Of a stretch of 64,000 nt of DNA, positions 8,682 to 16,438 are shown one piece after another (positions within the stretch are counted from its first letter, which is position 1; each line of letters opens with the position of its first letter). The notes under the pieces were generated by a model. It worked only from the letters and a program-made list of their open reading frames with translations. It was not told the origin of the DNA and searched no databases. The position numbers and the translations under genes were made by a program. The DNA comes from Gemmatimonas sp. UBA7669. Its GTDB lineage: Bacteria; Gemmatimonadota; Gemmatimonadetes; Gemmatimonadales; Gemmatimonadaceae. The stretch covers positions 3,274 to 67,273 of the forward strand of contig NZ_DLHL01000014.1 in assembly GCF_002483225.1 (NCBI RefSeq). Direction: 5' to 3'.

Positions 8682-10129
8682 GGCGTAGCGCTCCGGTTGG
8701 AGGAGTTCGGGCCGAGTAAACGGTAGCGCAGCGTTTCGAGATACCCGCGCTCGTCGGAGAGTGTGATGGTGACCCAGCGTTCGCCGTTCACGAAGGCCGA
8801 TGGAGGCAGCAGCACAAACACACTGGTTGTGCGCGTCTCACCGGCGTCAATGCGCAGCGGGTTTTCCGGCGCGACAATCGTAACCTGCGTGGAATCCAGC
8901 ACCGGTGCGTTGGGCTCCAGTGGCGTGCCTACCAGCCCCGAGAACACGATGGGGTAGGCCATGTTCTCGCCGCGACGGTTGGTGACCTTGATACGCACCT
9001 GATTGGCAATGCGTCCGTCGGCTTCGGTGGTGAAGGGCCCATCGAGTCCGCGCAGCACCGTGAGGTCTGCCGCCGGCTTGCGCCACATGGTGATGGCAAG
9101 GCCGCCGAGGAGGATGGTGAGCACCGCGGGATACAGAATGGTGCGCAGGCGCAGCAGCTTGCGTGGCTGACCCGCAATGGCATCCTGGGAGGAATAGCGG
9201 ATAAGCCCCTTGGGCTTGCCGATCTTCACCATGATGTCGTCACAGGCATCGATGCACTGCGTGCAGTGCACGCATTCCATCTGCAGGCCGTTGCGGATAT
9301 CGATGCCGGTGGGGCAGGTCTGTACGCAGGCCTTGCAGTCGATGCAGTCGCCGGCGCTCGGATCGCGTGTGGCGCCGGCGTGCGCGCGCGGTTCACCGCG
9401 ATTCACGTCGTAGGCTACGATGACCGACTGCCGATCAATGAGCGCCGCCTGCCAGCGACCGTACGGGCAGACGATGAGGCAAGTCTGCTCGCGGAAGTAG
9501 GTGAAGTTGAACCACACGATGCCGGTGAACAGCACCACGAAGAAGAACGCCGTGGGGTGATCGGCCGGACTGCCGGTAATCCAGGTGTAGAGCTGATCGG
9601 TGCCCACGAAGAACGCGAGCATGGTATGCGATACGAACAGCGCCAGCAGGAAGAACGTGACGTACTTGGCGAGACGACGTGGCGTGAACCACGCGCCCTG
9701 CTTGTCGAGCGCCCGCGAACCGGCGTAGCCGCCATCGAACCAGCGGCCGATGGGACGGAACAGGAACTCCAGATACACCGTCTGCGGACAGGCCCATCCG
9801 CACCACGCGCGTCCAAAGAGGGCGGTGAGCAGAAAAATGCCGATCACGCCCGCGCCGAGCGTGAACATGAACAGCAGCGTGTCGGTGGGAAGAAACGTGT
9901 AGCCCATCAACGTGAATTCGCGGCGCGGCAGGTCCATGAGAAACACGGGCTTGCCAAAGACGCGCAGATGTGGCGCCGCGAAGAAGATGGCCATGAGCAG
10001 GTAGGCCACGACCCGCCGACGCTGCCACCACGGGCCATGCGCGGGCTTGGGACGGATCCAGCGCCGCGATCCGTCCTCGTTGAGCGTCGGCAGGACACGC
10101 CGACCAGCCGTTGGCGGGACGCTGGTCAC
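8678..10129 (-). CDS. ccoG: CcoG, cbb3 oxidase accessory ferredoxin-like membrane protein
   Basis: 483 residues. Membrane helices in the first half flank CGWACPQ (residues 110-116), which is conserved in CcoG/RdxA/FixG. Two [4Fe-4S] ligand sets follow: Cys262-265-268-272 (CIDCKACVQTCP) and Cys286-289-292-296 (CVHCTQCIDAC). The C-terminal 120 residues form a periplasmic Ig-like domain. CcoG is a cupric reductase that prepares Cu+ for delivery to the oxidase. It overlaps ccoP and ccoH by four bases each. Confidence 0.95.
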   Translation of the reverse strand: MTSVPPTAGRRVLPTLNEDGSRRWIRPKPAHGPWWQRRRVVAYLLMAIFFAAPHLRVFGKPVFLMDLPRREFTLMGYTFLPTDTLLFMFTLGAGVIGIFLLTALFGRAWCGWACPQTVYLEFLFRPIGRWFDGGYAGSRALDKQGAWFTPRRLAKYVTFFLLALFVSHTMLAFFVGTDQLYTWITGSPADHPTAFFFVVLFTGIVWFNFTYFREQTCLIVCPYGRWQAALIDRQSVIVAYDVNRGEPRAHAGATRDPSAGDCIDCKACVQTCPTGIDIRNGLQMECVHCTQCIDACDDIMVKIGKPKGLIRYSSQDAIAGQPRKLLRLRTILYPAVLTILLGGLAITMWRKPAADLTVLRGLDGPFTTEADGRIANQVRIKVTNRRGENMAYPIVFSGLVGTPLEPNAPVLDSTQVTIVAPENPLRIDAGETRTTSVFVLLPPSAFVNGERWVTITLSDERGYLETLRYRLLGPNSSNRSATP

Positions 10130-10752
10130 GGAGTGACCAACTCTCCCTGTGGCGCCTTCGGGTTGGCAGGCGTTGACCCCTTCAGCGACGCGACGTAGGC
10201 CACCACCGCCTGCAGCTGATCGGGCTTGAGTGACTTCTCCCAGGGCGGCATGCCCTTGGCCAGCACGCCCTGCGCCACCGTCTTGTAGATGGAGCCGATG
10301 TCACCGCCGTGCAGCCAGTAGGCGTCGGCGAGATTGGGGCCGATGATGCCACCACCATCGGGACCATGACAGGAGGCGCAGTACGACGTGTAGGTCTCCT
10401 TGCCCTCTTCGAGTGCTTCTTCGTCGTCGAGCAGGGCCATGAGCTGTTCCGGCGTGGCTCCACCGCCAGCCGGCGCCGGATTGGCCGCCGCGTACTCGCG
10501 CATGGTCTTCTCGTAGTCGGCAATCCAGCCGTCACCGGCGCCAATGGGGCCGATGTTGATCACGTAGATCACCGAGAACACGATGGTGAGGCCGAATGTC
10601 GTCAACCACCAGCGCGGCATCGGATTGTCGTACTCCTGAATGCCGTCGTAGGTATGGTCAAGCAACTTGTCCTTGGGCGCCTGCGGTGACTTCTGCTCGC
10701 GTGCCCCATCCGGCGTGGACGGGGTGGAGTTCGCATCGTTGGACGCGGACAT
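10126..10752 (-). CDS. ccoP: CcoP, cbb3 oxidase cytochrome c subunit with a single haem
   Basis: 208 residues. The N-terminal cytoplasmic part has the CcoP signature HTYDGIQEYDNPMPRWW. One membrane helix follows (about 50-68), then a periplasmic cytochrome c domain with CASCH at 125-129 and the axial Met at KGMPPW (Met168). The usual CcoP has two c haems in about 290-310 residues; only one CxxCH is present here, so this is a short mono-haem form. It passes electrons to CcoO/CcoN. It starts 2 bp after the ccoQ stop and overlaps ccoG by four bases. Confidence 0.92.
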   Translation of the reverse strand: MSASNDANSTPSTPDGAREQKSPQAPKDKLLDHTYDGIQEYDNPMPRWWLTTFGLTIVFSVIYVINIGPIGAGDGWIADYEKTMREYAAANPAPAGGGATPEQLMALLDDEEALEEGKETYTSYCASCHGPDGGGIIGPNLADAYWLHGGDIGSIYKTVAQGVLAKGMPPWEKSLKPDQLQAVVAYVASLKGSTPANPKAPQGELVTP

Positions 10753-10754
10753 GA

Positions 10755-10961
10755 TCAGCGATCCTCGGGGGTGCGGGAAATGCGCGGCGTCACGGCGTGG
10801 TCATCCTCGAGCGGCAGACGCGAAGCGGCCTCGAGTTCCTGCCGCCGCGACGGCAGGAAGGTGCGCACCGTGATGGCGATGAACACACCGAGAAAGAGCA
10901 CCAGCGCGACTTCGGTGTAGGCCGAGAGCTGGGCGTAGGACATGATGTCGGAGAGCTTCAT
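10755..10961 (-). CDS. ccoQ: CcoQ, small cbb3 oxidase subunit
   Basis: 68 residues. One membrane helix (AQLSAYTEVALVLFLGVFIA) is followed by a conserved basic stretch TVRTFLPSRR and a charged tail. This matches CcoQ/FixQ in size and position between ccoO and ccoP. It stabilises the complex. The ATG overlaps the ccoNO stop by one base (TGATG at 10959-10963), so translation is coupled. Confidence 0.85.
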   Translation of the reverse strand: MKLSDIMSYAQLSAYTEVALVLFLGVFIAITVRTFLPSRRQELEAASRLPLEDDHAVTPRISRTPEDR

Positions 10962-13237
10962 CAGTGCGATCCTCCTGCCGTGCCGGTACCCGTGCCGGCG
11001 CCCGTGCCGCCCCCCGGCGTTTGTGCCGTGCGGTTGACCTGGATGTCACGGCCGAGTCGCTGCATGTAGGCCACCATGGCGATCATCTGCTTGTCCTCGA
11101 GGCCGGACGGGCCACCCTGCTCCACGATGGCAGCGGCAATGCGACGTGCCTGCTCGCGCGCCATGTCGGCCGCCTTGTTGACGGCGTCGCCATACGGCAC
11201 ACCCACCATGGCCATGGCATCCACGCGGGCCTGAATGCCCTCGAAATCCAGCGGCTTGGTGCTGAAGTGCGCGTAGGCCGGCATGATGGAGTTGGCCGTG
11301 ACCGCCCGCGGATTCTCGAAGTGCCGCACGTGCCAGAGATCCGGATACTTGCCGCCCTCTCGCGCGAGGTCAGGGCCGATGCGACGCGAGCCCCAGAGGA
11401 AGGGATGCTCGTACACACTTTCGCCCGGCTTGCTGTACTCGCCAAAGCGTTCGGTTTCGTAGCGGAACGGCCTGATCATCTGCGAGTGGCAGTTGAAGCA
11501 GCCCTCGGCGATGTAGAGATCGCGGCCTGCCAGCTCCAGCGGCGTGTACGGTTTGACGCTGGCAATGGTCGGCACGTTCGACTTGATGAGGAACGTGGGC
11601 AGGATCTCGAACAGCGAGGCGACGATGACCGCGACGGTGGTCAGCACCGTGAAGAGCACCGGCGCGCGCTCCCACGCGCGATGCCACTGCACCTGATTGA
11701 AGCGGCCCCAAAGCGTTGCGGCCGGTACCACCGGATGTTCCTCGACATACTTCGGCGCGAGCGGCGCAGCCTCCACCACCGGCACTTCGTAGCGCGCCGG
11801 GCGACGCTGCCAGGTCTTCACGATGTTCCACGCGAAGATGAACATGCCCACGATGTACATGGACCCGCCCACCACACGCATCCAGTACATGGGCATCAGC
11901 TTGAGCACCGTCTCCACGAAGTCGGGATAGGCCAGTCGTCCCGTTTCGTCGAACGCGCGCCACATGAGACCCTGCGTGACACCGGCGCTGTAGATGGCCA
12001 CGACGTAGAGCACGATGCCCACCGAGGCGATCCAGAAGTGCAGCTCCATGGCGCGCTTGCTGTAGATCTCCGTCTGGAAGAGACGCGGCAGCAGCCAATA
12101 CACCATGCCGAAGGTCATGAAGCCGTTCCAGCCCAGCGCACCCGTGTGTACGTGCGCGATGATCCAGTCGGTGTAGTGCGCCAGCGCGTTGACACTCTTG
12201 ATGGAGAGCATCGGGCCTTCGAAGGTGGACATGCCGTAGGCTGTCACGGCCACCACGAAGAACTTGAGAATCGGATCCTGCGCCACCTTGTGCCAGGCGC
12301 CGCGCAGCGTGAGCAGGCCGTTGATCATGCCGCCCCAGCTTGGCGCCCAGAGCATGACGCTAAACAGCATGCCCACCGTGCTCGCCCACTCGGGCAGCGC
12401 GGTGTAGTGCAGGTGATGCGGACCGGCCCAGATGTACATGAACACCAGCGACCAGAAGTGCAGGATGGACAGCTTGTAGCTGAACACCGGCCCCTCAGCG
12501 GCCTTGGGCATGAAGTAGTACATCAGCCCGAGGAACGGCGTGGTGAGAAAGAACGCCACGGCGTTGTGCCCGTACCACCACTGCATGAAGGCGTCCTGCA
12601 CACCCGCATAGATGCTGTAGCTCTTGAACAACCCGGCGGGCACCGAGAGGTTGTTGAAGATGTGCAACAGCGCCACGGTCACGATGGACGCGATGTAGAA
12701 CCAGATGGCCACGTAGATGTGGCGTTCCCGGCGCTTGATCAGCGTCATGAAGAAATTGACCGCGAAGGCCACCCAGACCACCGCAATGGCGATATCGATG
12801 GGCCATTCGAGCTCGGCATACTCCTTGGCCTGCGTGAAGCCAAGCGGCAATGTGAGTGCGGCGGCCACGATGATGGCCTGCCAGCCCCAGAAATGAAAAC
12901 TGCTCAGGCCATCCGACCACATGCGGGCCTTGAGCAATCGTTGCGTGGAGTAGTACGCGCCGGTGAAGAAGGCATTGCCGGCAAAGGCGAAAATCACCGC
13001 GTTCGTGTGCAGCGGTCGCAAACGACCGAAGGACAGATACTCGGTGCTGAAATTGAAGATCGGGTTCGCCAGTTGCAGCGCGATGAGCAAACCCGCGAGC
13101 ATGCCCACGATGCCCCAGATGAGCGTCGCGAACAGGAACTTGCGGACGACCGCGTCGTCGTACGAAAACCGATCGAGTGCGATACCGGACACCCGGTGCG
13201 CCGGAGGAACTGCAGCGGCGCTCGTGGCGGAGGACAT
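10961..13237 (-). CDS. ccoNO: CcoNO, fused catalytic and mono-haem cytochrome subunits of cbb3 oxidase
   Basis: 758 residues, a fusion of CcoN (about 1-480) and CcoO (about 530-740). The CcoN part has 12 or more membrane helices. The low-spin haem His lies in LHTNA (His77). The CuB-type His-His pair lies in AGPHHLHYT (274-275), close to Tyr268 in the helix expected to hold the cross-linked Tyr. HVHTG (362-364) gives the haem ligands of helix X. The CcoO part starts with a membrane anchor near 525-548 and has one c haem, CFNCH (580-584), then the family-typical MIRPFRYETERFGEYSKPGE. This is the high-affinity terminal oxidase that reduces O2 to water and pumps protons. The GAGTGTGTAGG tail is low complexity. 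A good Shine-Dalgarno GAGGG lies inside a small hairpin just before ATG. Confidence 0.96.
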   Translation of the reverse strand: MSSATSAAAVPPAHRVSGIALDRFSYDDAVVRKFLFATLIWGIVGMLAGLLIALQLANPIFNFSTEYLSFGRLRPLHTNAVIFAFAGNAFFTGAYYSTQRLLKARMWSDGLSSFHFWGWQAIIVAAALTLPLGFTQAKEYAELEWPIDIAIAVVWVAFAVNFFMTLIKRRERHIYVAIWFYIASIVTVALLHIFNNLSVPAGLFKSYSIYAGVQDAFMQWWYGHNAVAFFLTTPFLGLMYYFMPKAAEGPVFSYKLSILHFWSLVFMYIWAGPHHLHYTALPEWASTVGMLFSVMLWAPSWGGMINGLLTLRGAWHKVAQDPILKFFVVAVTAYGMSTFEGPMLSIKSVNALAHYTDWIIAHVHTGALGWNGFMTFGMVYWLLPRLFQTEIYSKRAMELHFWIASVGIVLYVVAIYSAGVTQGLMWRAFDETGRLAYPDFVETVLKLMPMYWMRVVGGSMYIVGMFIFAWNIVKTWQRRPARYEVPVVEAAPLAPKYVEEHPVVPAATLWGRFNQVQWHRAWERAPVLFTVLTTVAVIVASLFEILPTFLIKSNVPTIASVKPYTPLELAGRDLYIAEGCFNCHSQMIRPFRYETERFGEYSKPGESVYEHPFLWGSRRIGPDLAREGGKYPDLWHVRHFENPRAVTANSIMPAYAHFSTKPLDFEGIQARVDAMAMVGVPYGDAVNKAADMAREQARRIAAAIVEQGGPSGLEDKQMIAMVAYMQRLGRDIQVNRTAQTPGGGTGAGTGTGTAGGSH

Positions 13238-13249
13238 CGAGGACCCTCG
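13238..13249 (-). promoter_or_regulatory. Hairpin containing the ccoNO ribosome binding site
   Basis: CGAGG-AC-CCTCG (plus strand) is a perfect 5+2+5 inverted repeat directly before the ccoNO start. In the mRNA the Shine-Dalgarno GAGGG forms one arm. The stem is short, so any effect on translation is speculative. Confidence 0.35.
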
Positions 13250-13307
13250 TGGAGTTGGGATTTGGTGGCAGTGGGGGGGAGTCTAGGTCAATGCAATGAC
13301 TGGCTCC

Positions 13308-13321
13308 GTCAGGCCCCTGAC
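13308..13321. promoter_or_regulatory. Perfect 6+2+6 palindrome upstream of the cbb3 operon
   Basis: GTCAGGCCCCTGAC reads the same on both strands and lies 71 bp before ccoNO. It could be an operator for a dimeric regulator. No FNR/Anr box (TTGAT-N4-ATCAA) is seen in 13238-13474. Confidence 0.4.
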
Positions 13322-13380
13322 TGATTTACGTCGGGGAAAACCCGATGGCTACATGGGATTGGAAAACTCACGCAACAAAC

Positions 13381-13414
13381 ACGGCGCGAACCCGCCTAAG
13401 CGGATCCGCGCCGT
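13381..13414 (-). terminator. Terminator-like hairpin after the chemoreceptor gene
   Basis: ACGGCGCG (13381-13388) pairs with CGCGCCGT (13407-13414), with a small inner stem CCGC/GCGG. On the minus strand a T-rich run (GTTTGTTG) follows. It lies 60 bp after the chemoreceptor stop and ahead of the cbb3 promoter region. Confidence 0.65.
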
Positions 13415-13474
13415 TTCACTGCGTCCTGACGTGCTGGTACGACGATTGCGGACTGAGTTTGTCGGACTTGTCGG

Positions 13475-15238
13475 TCAGGCTGCCCGCAATGTGTGGTGCA
13501 CCCGACCACCAGATGAAGCTCCATCCACCTCGAACCGCCCGCTCTGCTCGCGCAGGGTCTGCGCCTGTGCCGTCAGTTCCTGCGCGGCACTCGCTGACTC
13601 CTCGGCACTGGCCGCCGCCTGCTGGACGGCCCCATTCAGCGCCACAATGGCGTCGCGCATCTGATGCATGCCCTGCTGCTGCGATACCGTCGCCTGATCG
13701 ATCTGCGTCATCACGCCCTGTACCATGGCGATGCGGCCGCGCACGTCCTGCCACTGCTGCCCAACGTCCGAAGAGATCTGCACGCCGCCCTCTACCCGCT
13801 GCACGGCCTGTTCAATCAGCGACGACGTCGTGCGTGCCGCCTCGGCGCAGCGCATGGCCAGCGCACGCACCTCGTCGGCCACCACCGCGAAGCCGCGGCC
13901 CGCGTCGCCGGCTCGCGCTGCTTCTACTGACGCATTGAGCGCGAGGAGGTTGGTCTGGAAGGCGATCTCGTCGATGGTGCGCACAATGCGCGCCGTTTCG
14001 TTGGCAGCCTGACGGGTGGCCTGCATGGCTTCATCGAGGCGCTGCATGTGCGTGACACCGCGCTCCACCGCCTGCACCGCATCGGCTGATGCCGTGCGAG
14101 CCGAGCTCACCGCCTGGACGGTGTCGCCGCCCAACTGCGCCATGCTCTCAACGTTGGCGCTGATCTGCTCGAGTGCCGCGGCCTGACGGCTGGTGAGCTG
14201 AGCCAGCGTCTCCGAGCCATGCGCCACGTCGCCGGCTGCGGCATCGATTTGCGCCGAAGCCACACGGAATTCAGCCAACGCTTCGCGCATGGCACAGAGG
14301 GCTTCGTCGAGGCCGGCTGCCGTGTCGGCGTATTCACGGGCCACGCCGCTTCCCACGCTCTGCGTGAGGTCGCCCTGACGCATGGCGGCAATGACCGGCG
14401 TGAGGGCCGTGAGGAACTGCGTGGTGGCTTCCTGCGCCGCCTCGTTGCGCACGCGCAAGGCCTCCACGGCACGCGCGCTCTCCACCAGGCGATCGGACAC
14501 CCCGCGGAACACGCCGTGCAAGCGGTCCTGGTTCTCCACGTGCATGACCCGACGGGCGGTCAACGCACAGCCCAGTTCCACCGCATGCGCGTCGAGCGTC
14601 TCGACGGCCGCGATCACCGTGCGCACGGCAGCGGCCACGCCATCGCCAGTGGGCACCACATCCAGACGTCCGTCACCGACGGCTTCCAGCGACTCGAACA
14701 CCGCCTGCGTGCTGCGCGCTTCGGCTTCGAGACTGCGGGCCAGAAACACGAGGACGCCGGTCTCGAACACCACAAACAAGGCGTGCACCACAACGATGGC
14801 ATGACCACCCGTGGTGTGATTGAGCAGATACACCGGCCAGCCAGCCACCTGCATGAAGTGAAACGCCACGTGATGCACCGCCACAAACGCTGCGGCCGCC
14901 ACGGGCACACGCCAATCGCGATAGGCCAACAGGAAGGCCAGCGAGGCAAAGATGTGGAAGTGCAACTCGATCATGCCATGCGCCAGATGAATGAACAGCG
15001 CGGAGTACGACATGAACGCGAGTCCAACGAGAAACCGCGTGAGGGCACCGCCGGCGTGTTGCCGGGTGAGCCAGAATGCGCCGAGCGAAAGGGGCAGGCC
15101 CACGGCGACGGCGCTCGTCCAGAGGCCGTGCAGGGACGCGATATACAGTGCGACTGGAAAGTGGGCCAGCAGCACGAATCCAAGCAGGCGATCGGCTTCG
15201 ATCCGGCTGCGTCGCAGGAAAGGCGAGTGAGAGGTCAT
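13475..15238 (-). CDS. Methyl-accepting chemotaxis protein with a His-rich polytopic membrane sensor
   Basis: 587 residues from ATG 15238 (MTSHSPFLRR). The first about 190 residues form about six membrane helices with many histidines inside them (HLAHGMIELHFHIF, AVHHVAFHFMQ) and no periplasmic domain. Linker and HAMP-like coils follow, then a full signalling domain. The hairpin tip IDEIAFQTNLLALNASVEAA and the stretch GRGFAVVADEVRALA are near-perfect matches to the family. It would cluster with CheA/CheW at the membrane and report a stimulus sensed inside the lipid phase. The His pattern suggests a haem or metal cofactor. With the cbb3 operon directly downstream, redox or oxygen taxis is a fair guess but not shown. 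Upstream in-frame starts reach 15334. Confidence 0.9.
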   Translation of the reverse strand: MTSHSPFLRRSRIEADRLLGFVLLAHFPVALYIASLHGLWTSAVAVGLPLSLGAFWLTRQHAGGALTRFLVGLAFMSYSALFIHLAHGMIELHFHIFASLAFLLAYRDWRVPVAAAAFVAVHHVAFHFMQVAGWPVYLLNHTTGGHAIVVVHALFVVFETGVLVFLARSLEAEARSTQAVFESLEAVGDGRLDVVPTGDGVAAAVRTVIAAVETLDAHAVELGCALTARRVMHVENQDRLHGVFRGVSDRLVESARAVEALRVRNEAAQEATTQFLTALTPVIAAMRQGDLTQSVGSGVAREYADTAAGLDEALCAMREALAEFRVASAQIDAAAGDVAHGSETLAQLTSRQAAALEQISANVESMAQLGGDTVQAVSSARTASADAVQAVERGVTHMQRLDEAMQATRQAANETARIVRTIDEIAFQTNLLALNASVEAARAGDAGRGFAVVADEVRALAMRCAEAARTTSSLIEQAVQRVEGGVQISSDVGQQWQDVRGRIAMVQGVMTQIDQATVSQQQGMHQMRDAIVALNGAVQQAAASAEESASAAQELTAQAQTLREQSGRFEVDGASSGGRVHHTLRAA

Positions 15239-15368
15239 GCTACGGAGTGTCGTCTCGACCCACTGCCGGCTTGAGTGCCTATCTCGTTGTTTTACAATCA
15301 TTTCCCATGTGTACGGCAGACTTATTTTCCACACAACGCCCCCCTCTGCGTCAAGCGCTTGCTGGCAC

Positions 15369-15374
15369 TATCTT
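15369..15374 (+). promoter_or_regulatory. Candidate -10 element of a leaderless start
   Basis: TATCTT lies 6 bases before the ATG at 15381 of the DUF411 gene, which has no Shine-Dalgarno sequence. No convincing -35 is seen 16-18 bp upstream. Confidence 0.35.
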
Positions 15375-15380
15375 TAGAAG

Positions 15381-15887
15381 ATGACTGATCACTCTGCATT
15401 CGAAGCGGGACGCTCACGTCGCGACTTCCTGCGTGGCGCGGCGCTGGCGCTACTGGGTGGCGCAGGCGCGGCCGCCGTGGCTCGGCAGTTGACGGCGCAG
15501 ACCGCCCAACCGCCGGTCCGAAACATGGTGGTGTACAAGGATCCCAACTGCGGCTGCTGCTCGCAGTGGATCGACCACGTACGCAAGGCGGGGTTCACGG
15601 TGGACGTAAAGGACACCAGTGACATGGACAGCATGAAGTCGGCCATCGGGCTGCCGGCGGCGCTGGCCTCGTGTCACACCGCCAAGGTGGGCCCGTACAT
15701 CGTGGAAGGCCACGTGCCGGCCGATCTCATTGTGAAGCTGCTGCGTGAGAAGCCGGCAGCGCGTGGTCTGGCCGTACCCGGCATGCCGGTGGGTTCACCT
15801 GGCATGGAGATGGGCAACCGCAAGGACCCGTACGACGTCTTGCTGTTTGACGCGAAGGGCAAGACCACGGTGTACGCCAAGCGGTGA
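15381..15887 (+). CDS. Tat-exported DUF411 metal-binding protein
   Basis: 168 residues. A twin-arginine signal SRRDFLRG (12-19) is followed by a hydrophobic Ala/Gly/Leu stretch and cleavage near AQTAQ. The mature part has the DUF411 layout: VVYKDPNCGCC (Cys57, 59, 60), a Cys-His pair in ASCHTAKVGPYIVEGHVPA, then a Met-rich end GMPVGSPGMEMG. DUF411 proteins bind copper in the cell envelope and often travel with copper resistance or oxidase genes. Here it faces the chemoreceptor and cbb3/CcoI block, so copper supply or protection is plausible. Its stop overlaps the next start (GTGA). Confidence 0.85.
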   Translation: MTDHSAFEAGRSRRDFLRGAALALLGGAGAAAVARQLTAQTAQPPVRNMVVYKDPNCGCCSQWIDHVRKAGFTVDVKDTSDMDSMKSAIGLPAALASCHTAKVGPYIVEGHVPADLIVKLLREKPAARGLAVPGMPVGSPGMEMGNRKDPYDVLLFDAKGKTTVYAKR

Positions 15888-16438
15888 GCACGCCGGTGAG
15901 CGCGTTGTCGGGCGTGGTGGACCGCGAAGAGGACGTGCCTTCCCGAACTCCGCCGGCCTTTCGGGTTGGCGAAGTCACGGTTCACCACGCGGAAGAACGG
16001 GACATCCCGTCCATTGTCGCACTCAACAATCTCTTCGCGCCCGACGGCCTGACGCTCACCCGCAGCCCGGATTTCGTCACGCAGCACCTGCAGGATTACC
16101 AGGTGGTGCGTGACGAGACTGGCCGCATTCTCGGCCAGGTGGCGCTCGACGAGTACTCGCCCTCGCTGGTGGAACTGGTGTCGCTGGCCGTGGCCCCCGA
16201 CCAGCAGAGCCGGGGGCTGGGGCAGGTGCTCATTACCGCCGCCGAGCATCTCGCACGCGAGCGTGGTCACGAGGAGCTGTTTGCGATCTCACTGGCGGAG
16301 GCGCTGTTTCTGCGCATGGGCTACACGCTCACCAGCATCGAGATCTATCCCGAGAAGATCGCGCGCTACCGCTCCATCTCGCGCTCCGAGCTCTCGATCG
16401 GTCGCAAGTTCTGCTTCACCAAGCGGCTGCGTCCGTAA
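15884..16438 (+). CDS. GNAT-family N-acetyltransferase, ArgA-like
   Basis: 184 residues from GTG 15884, overlapping the DUF411 stop by four bases. After about 30 poorly conserved residues the GNAT fold begins at VTVHHAEERDIPSIVALNN. The acetyl-CoA loop is VSLAVAPDQQSRGLGQVLI, with the Q/R-x2-G-x-G/A form. The C-terminal FLRMGYTLTSIEIYPEKIAR resembles the stand-alone N-acetylglutamate synthases (ArgA-like, 'amino-acid N-acetyltransferase'). It is cytoplasmic. Linkage to DUF411 may be only positional. It ends in a 23-bp convergent overlap with the acyltransferase gene on the other strand. Confidence 0.75.
   Translation: MSTPVSALSGVVDREEDVPSRTPPAFRVGEVTVHHAEERDIPSIVALNNLFAPDGLTLTRSPDFVTQHLQDYQVVRDETGRILGQVALDEYSPSLVELVSLAVAPDQQSRGLGQVLITAAEHLARERGHEELFAISLAEALFLRMGYTLTSIEIYPEKIARYRSISRSELSIGRKFCFTKRLRP

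Noticed and set aside
10964..13324. 786-codon open frame on the plus strand
   Set aside because: It is antisense to ccoNO, very rich in His/Arg/Glu, and matches no family. It is a shadow of the GC-rich codon pattern of a clearly real gene.
13238..13474. FNR/Anr box (TTGAT-N4-ATCAA) expected before a cbb3 operon
   Set aside because: Looked for on both strands and not found. Only unrelated palindromes are present.
15361..15380. Sigma-54-like TGGCAC before the DUF411 gene
   Set aside because: The -12 part (TTGC) is missing at the right spacing. The -10-like TATCTT explains the site better.
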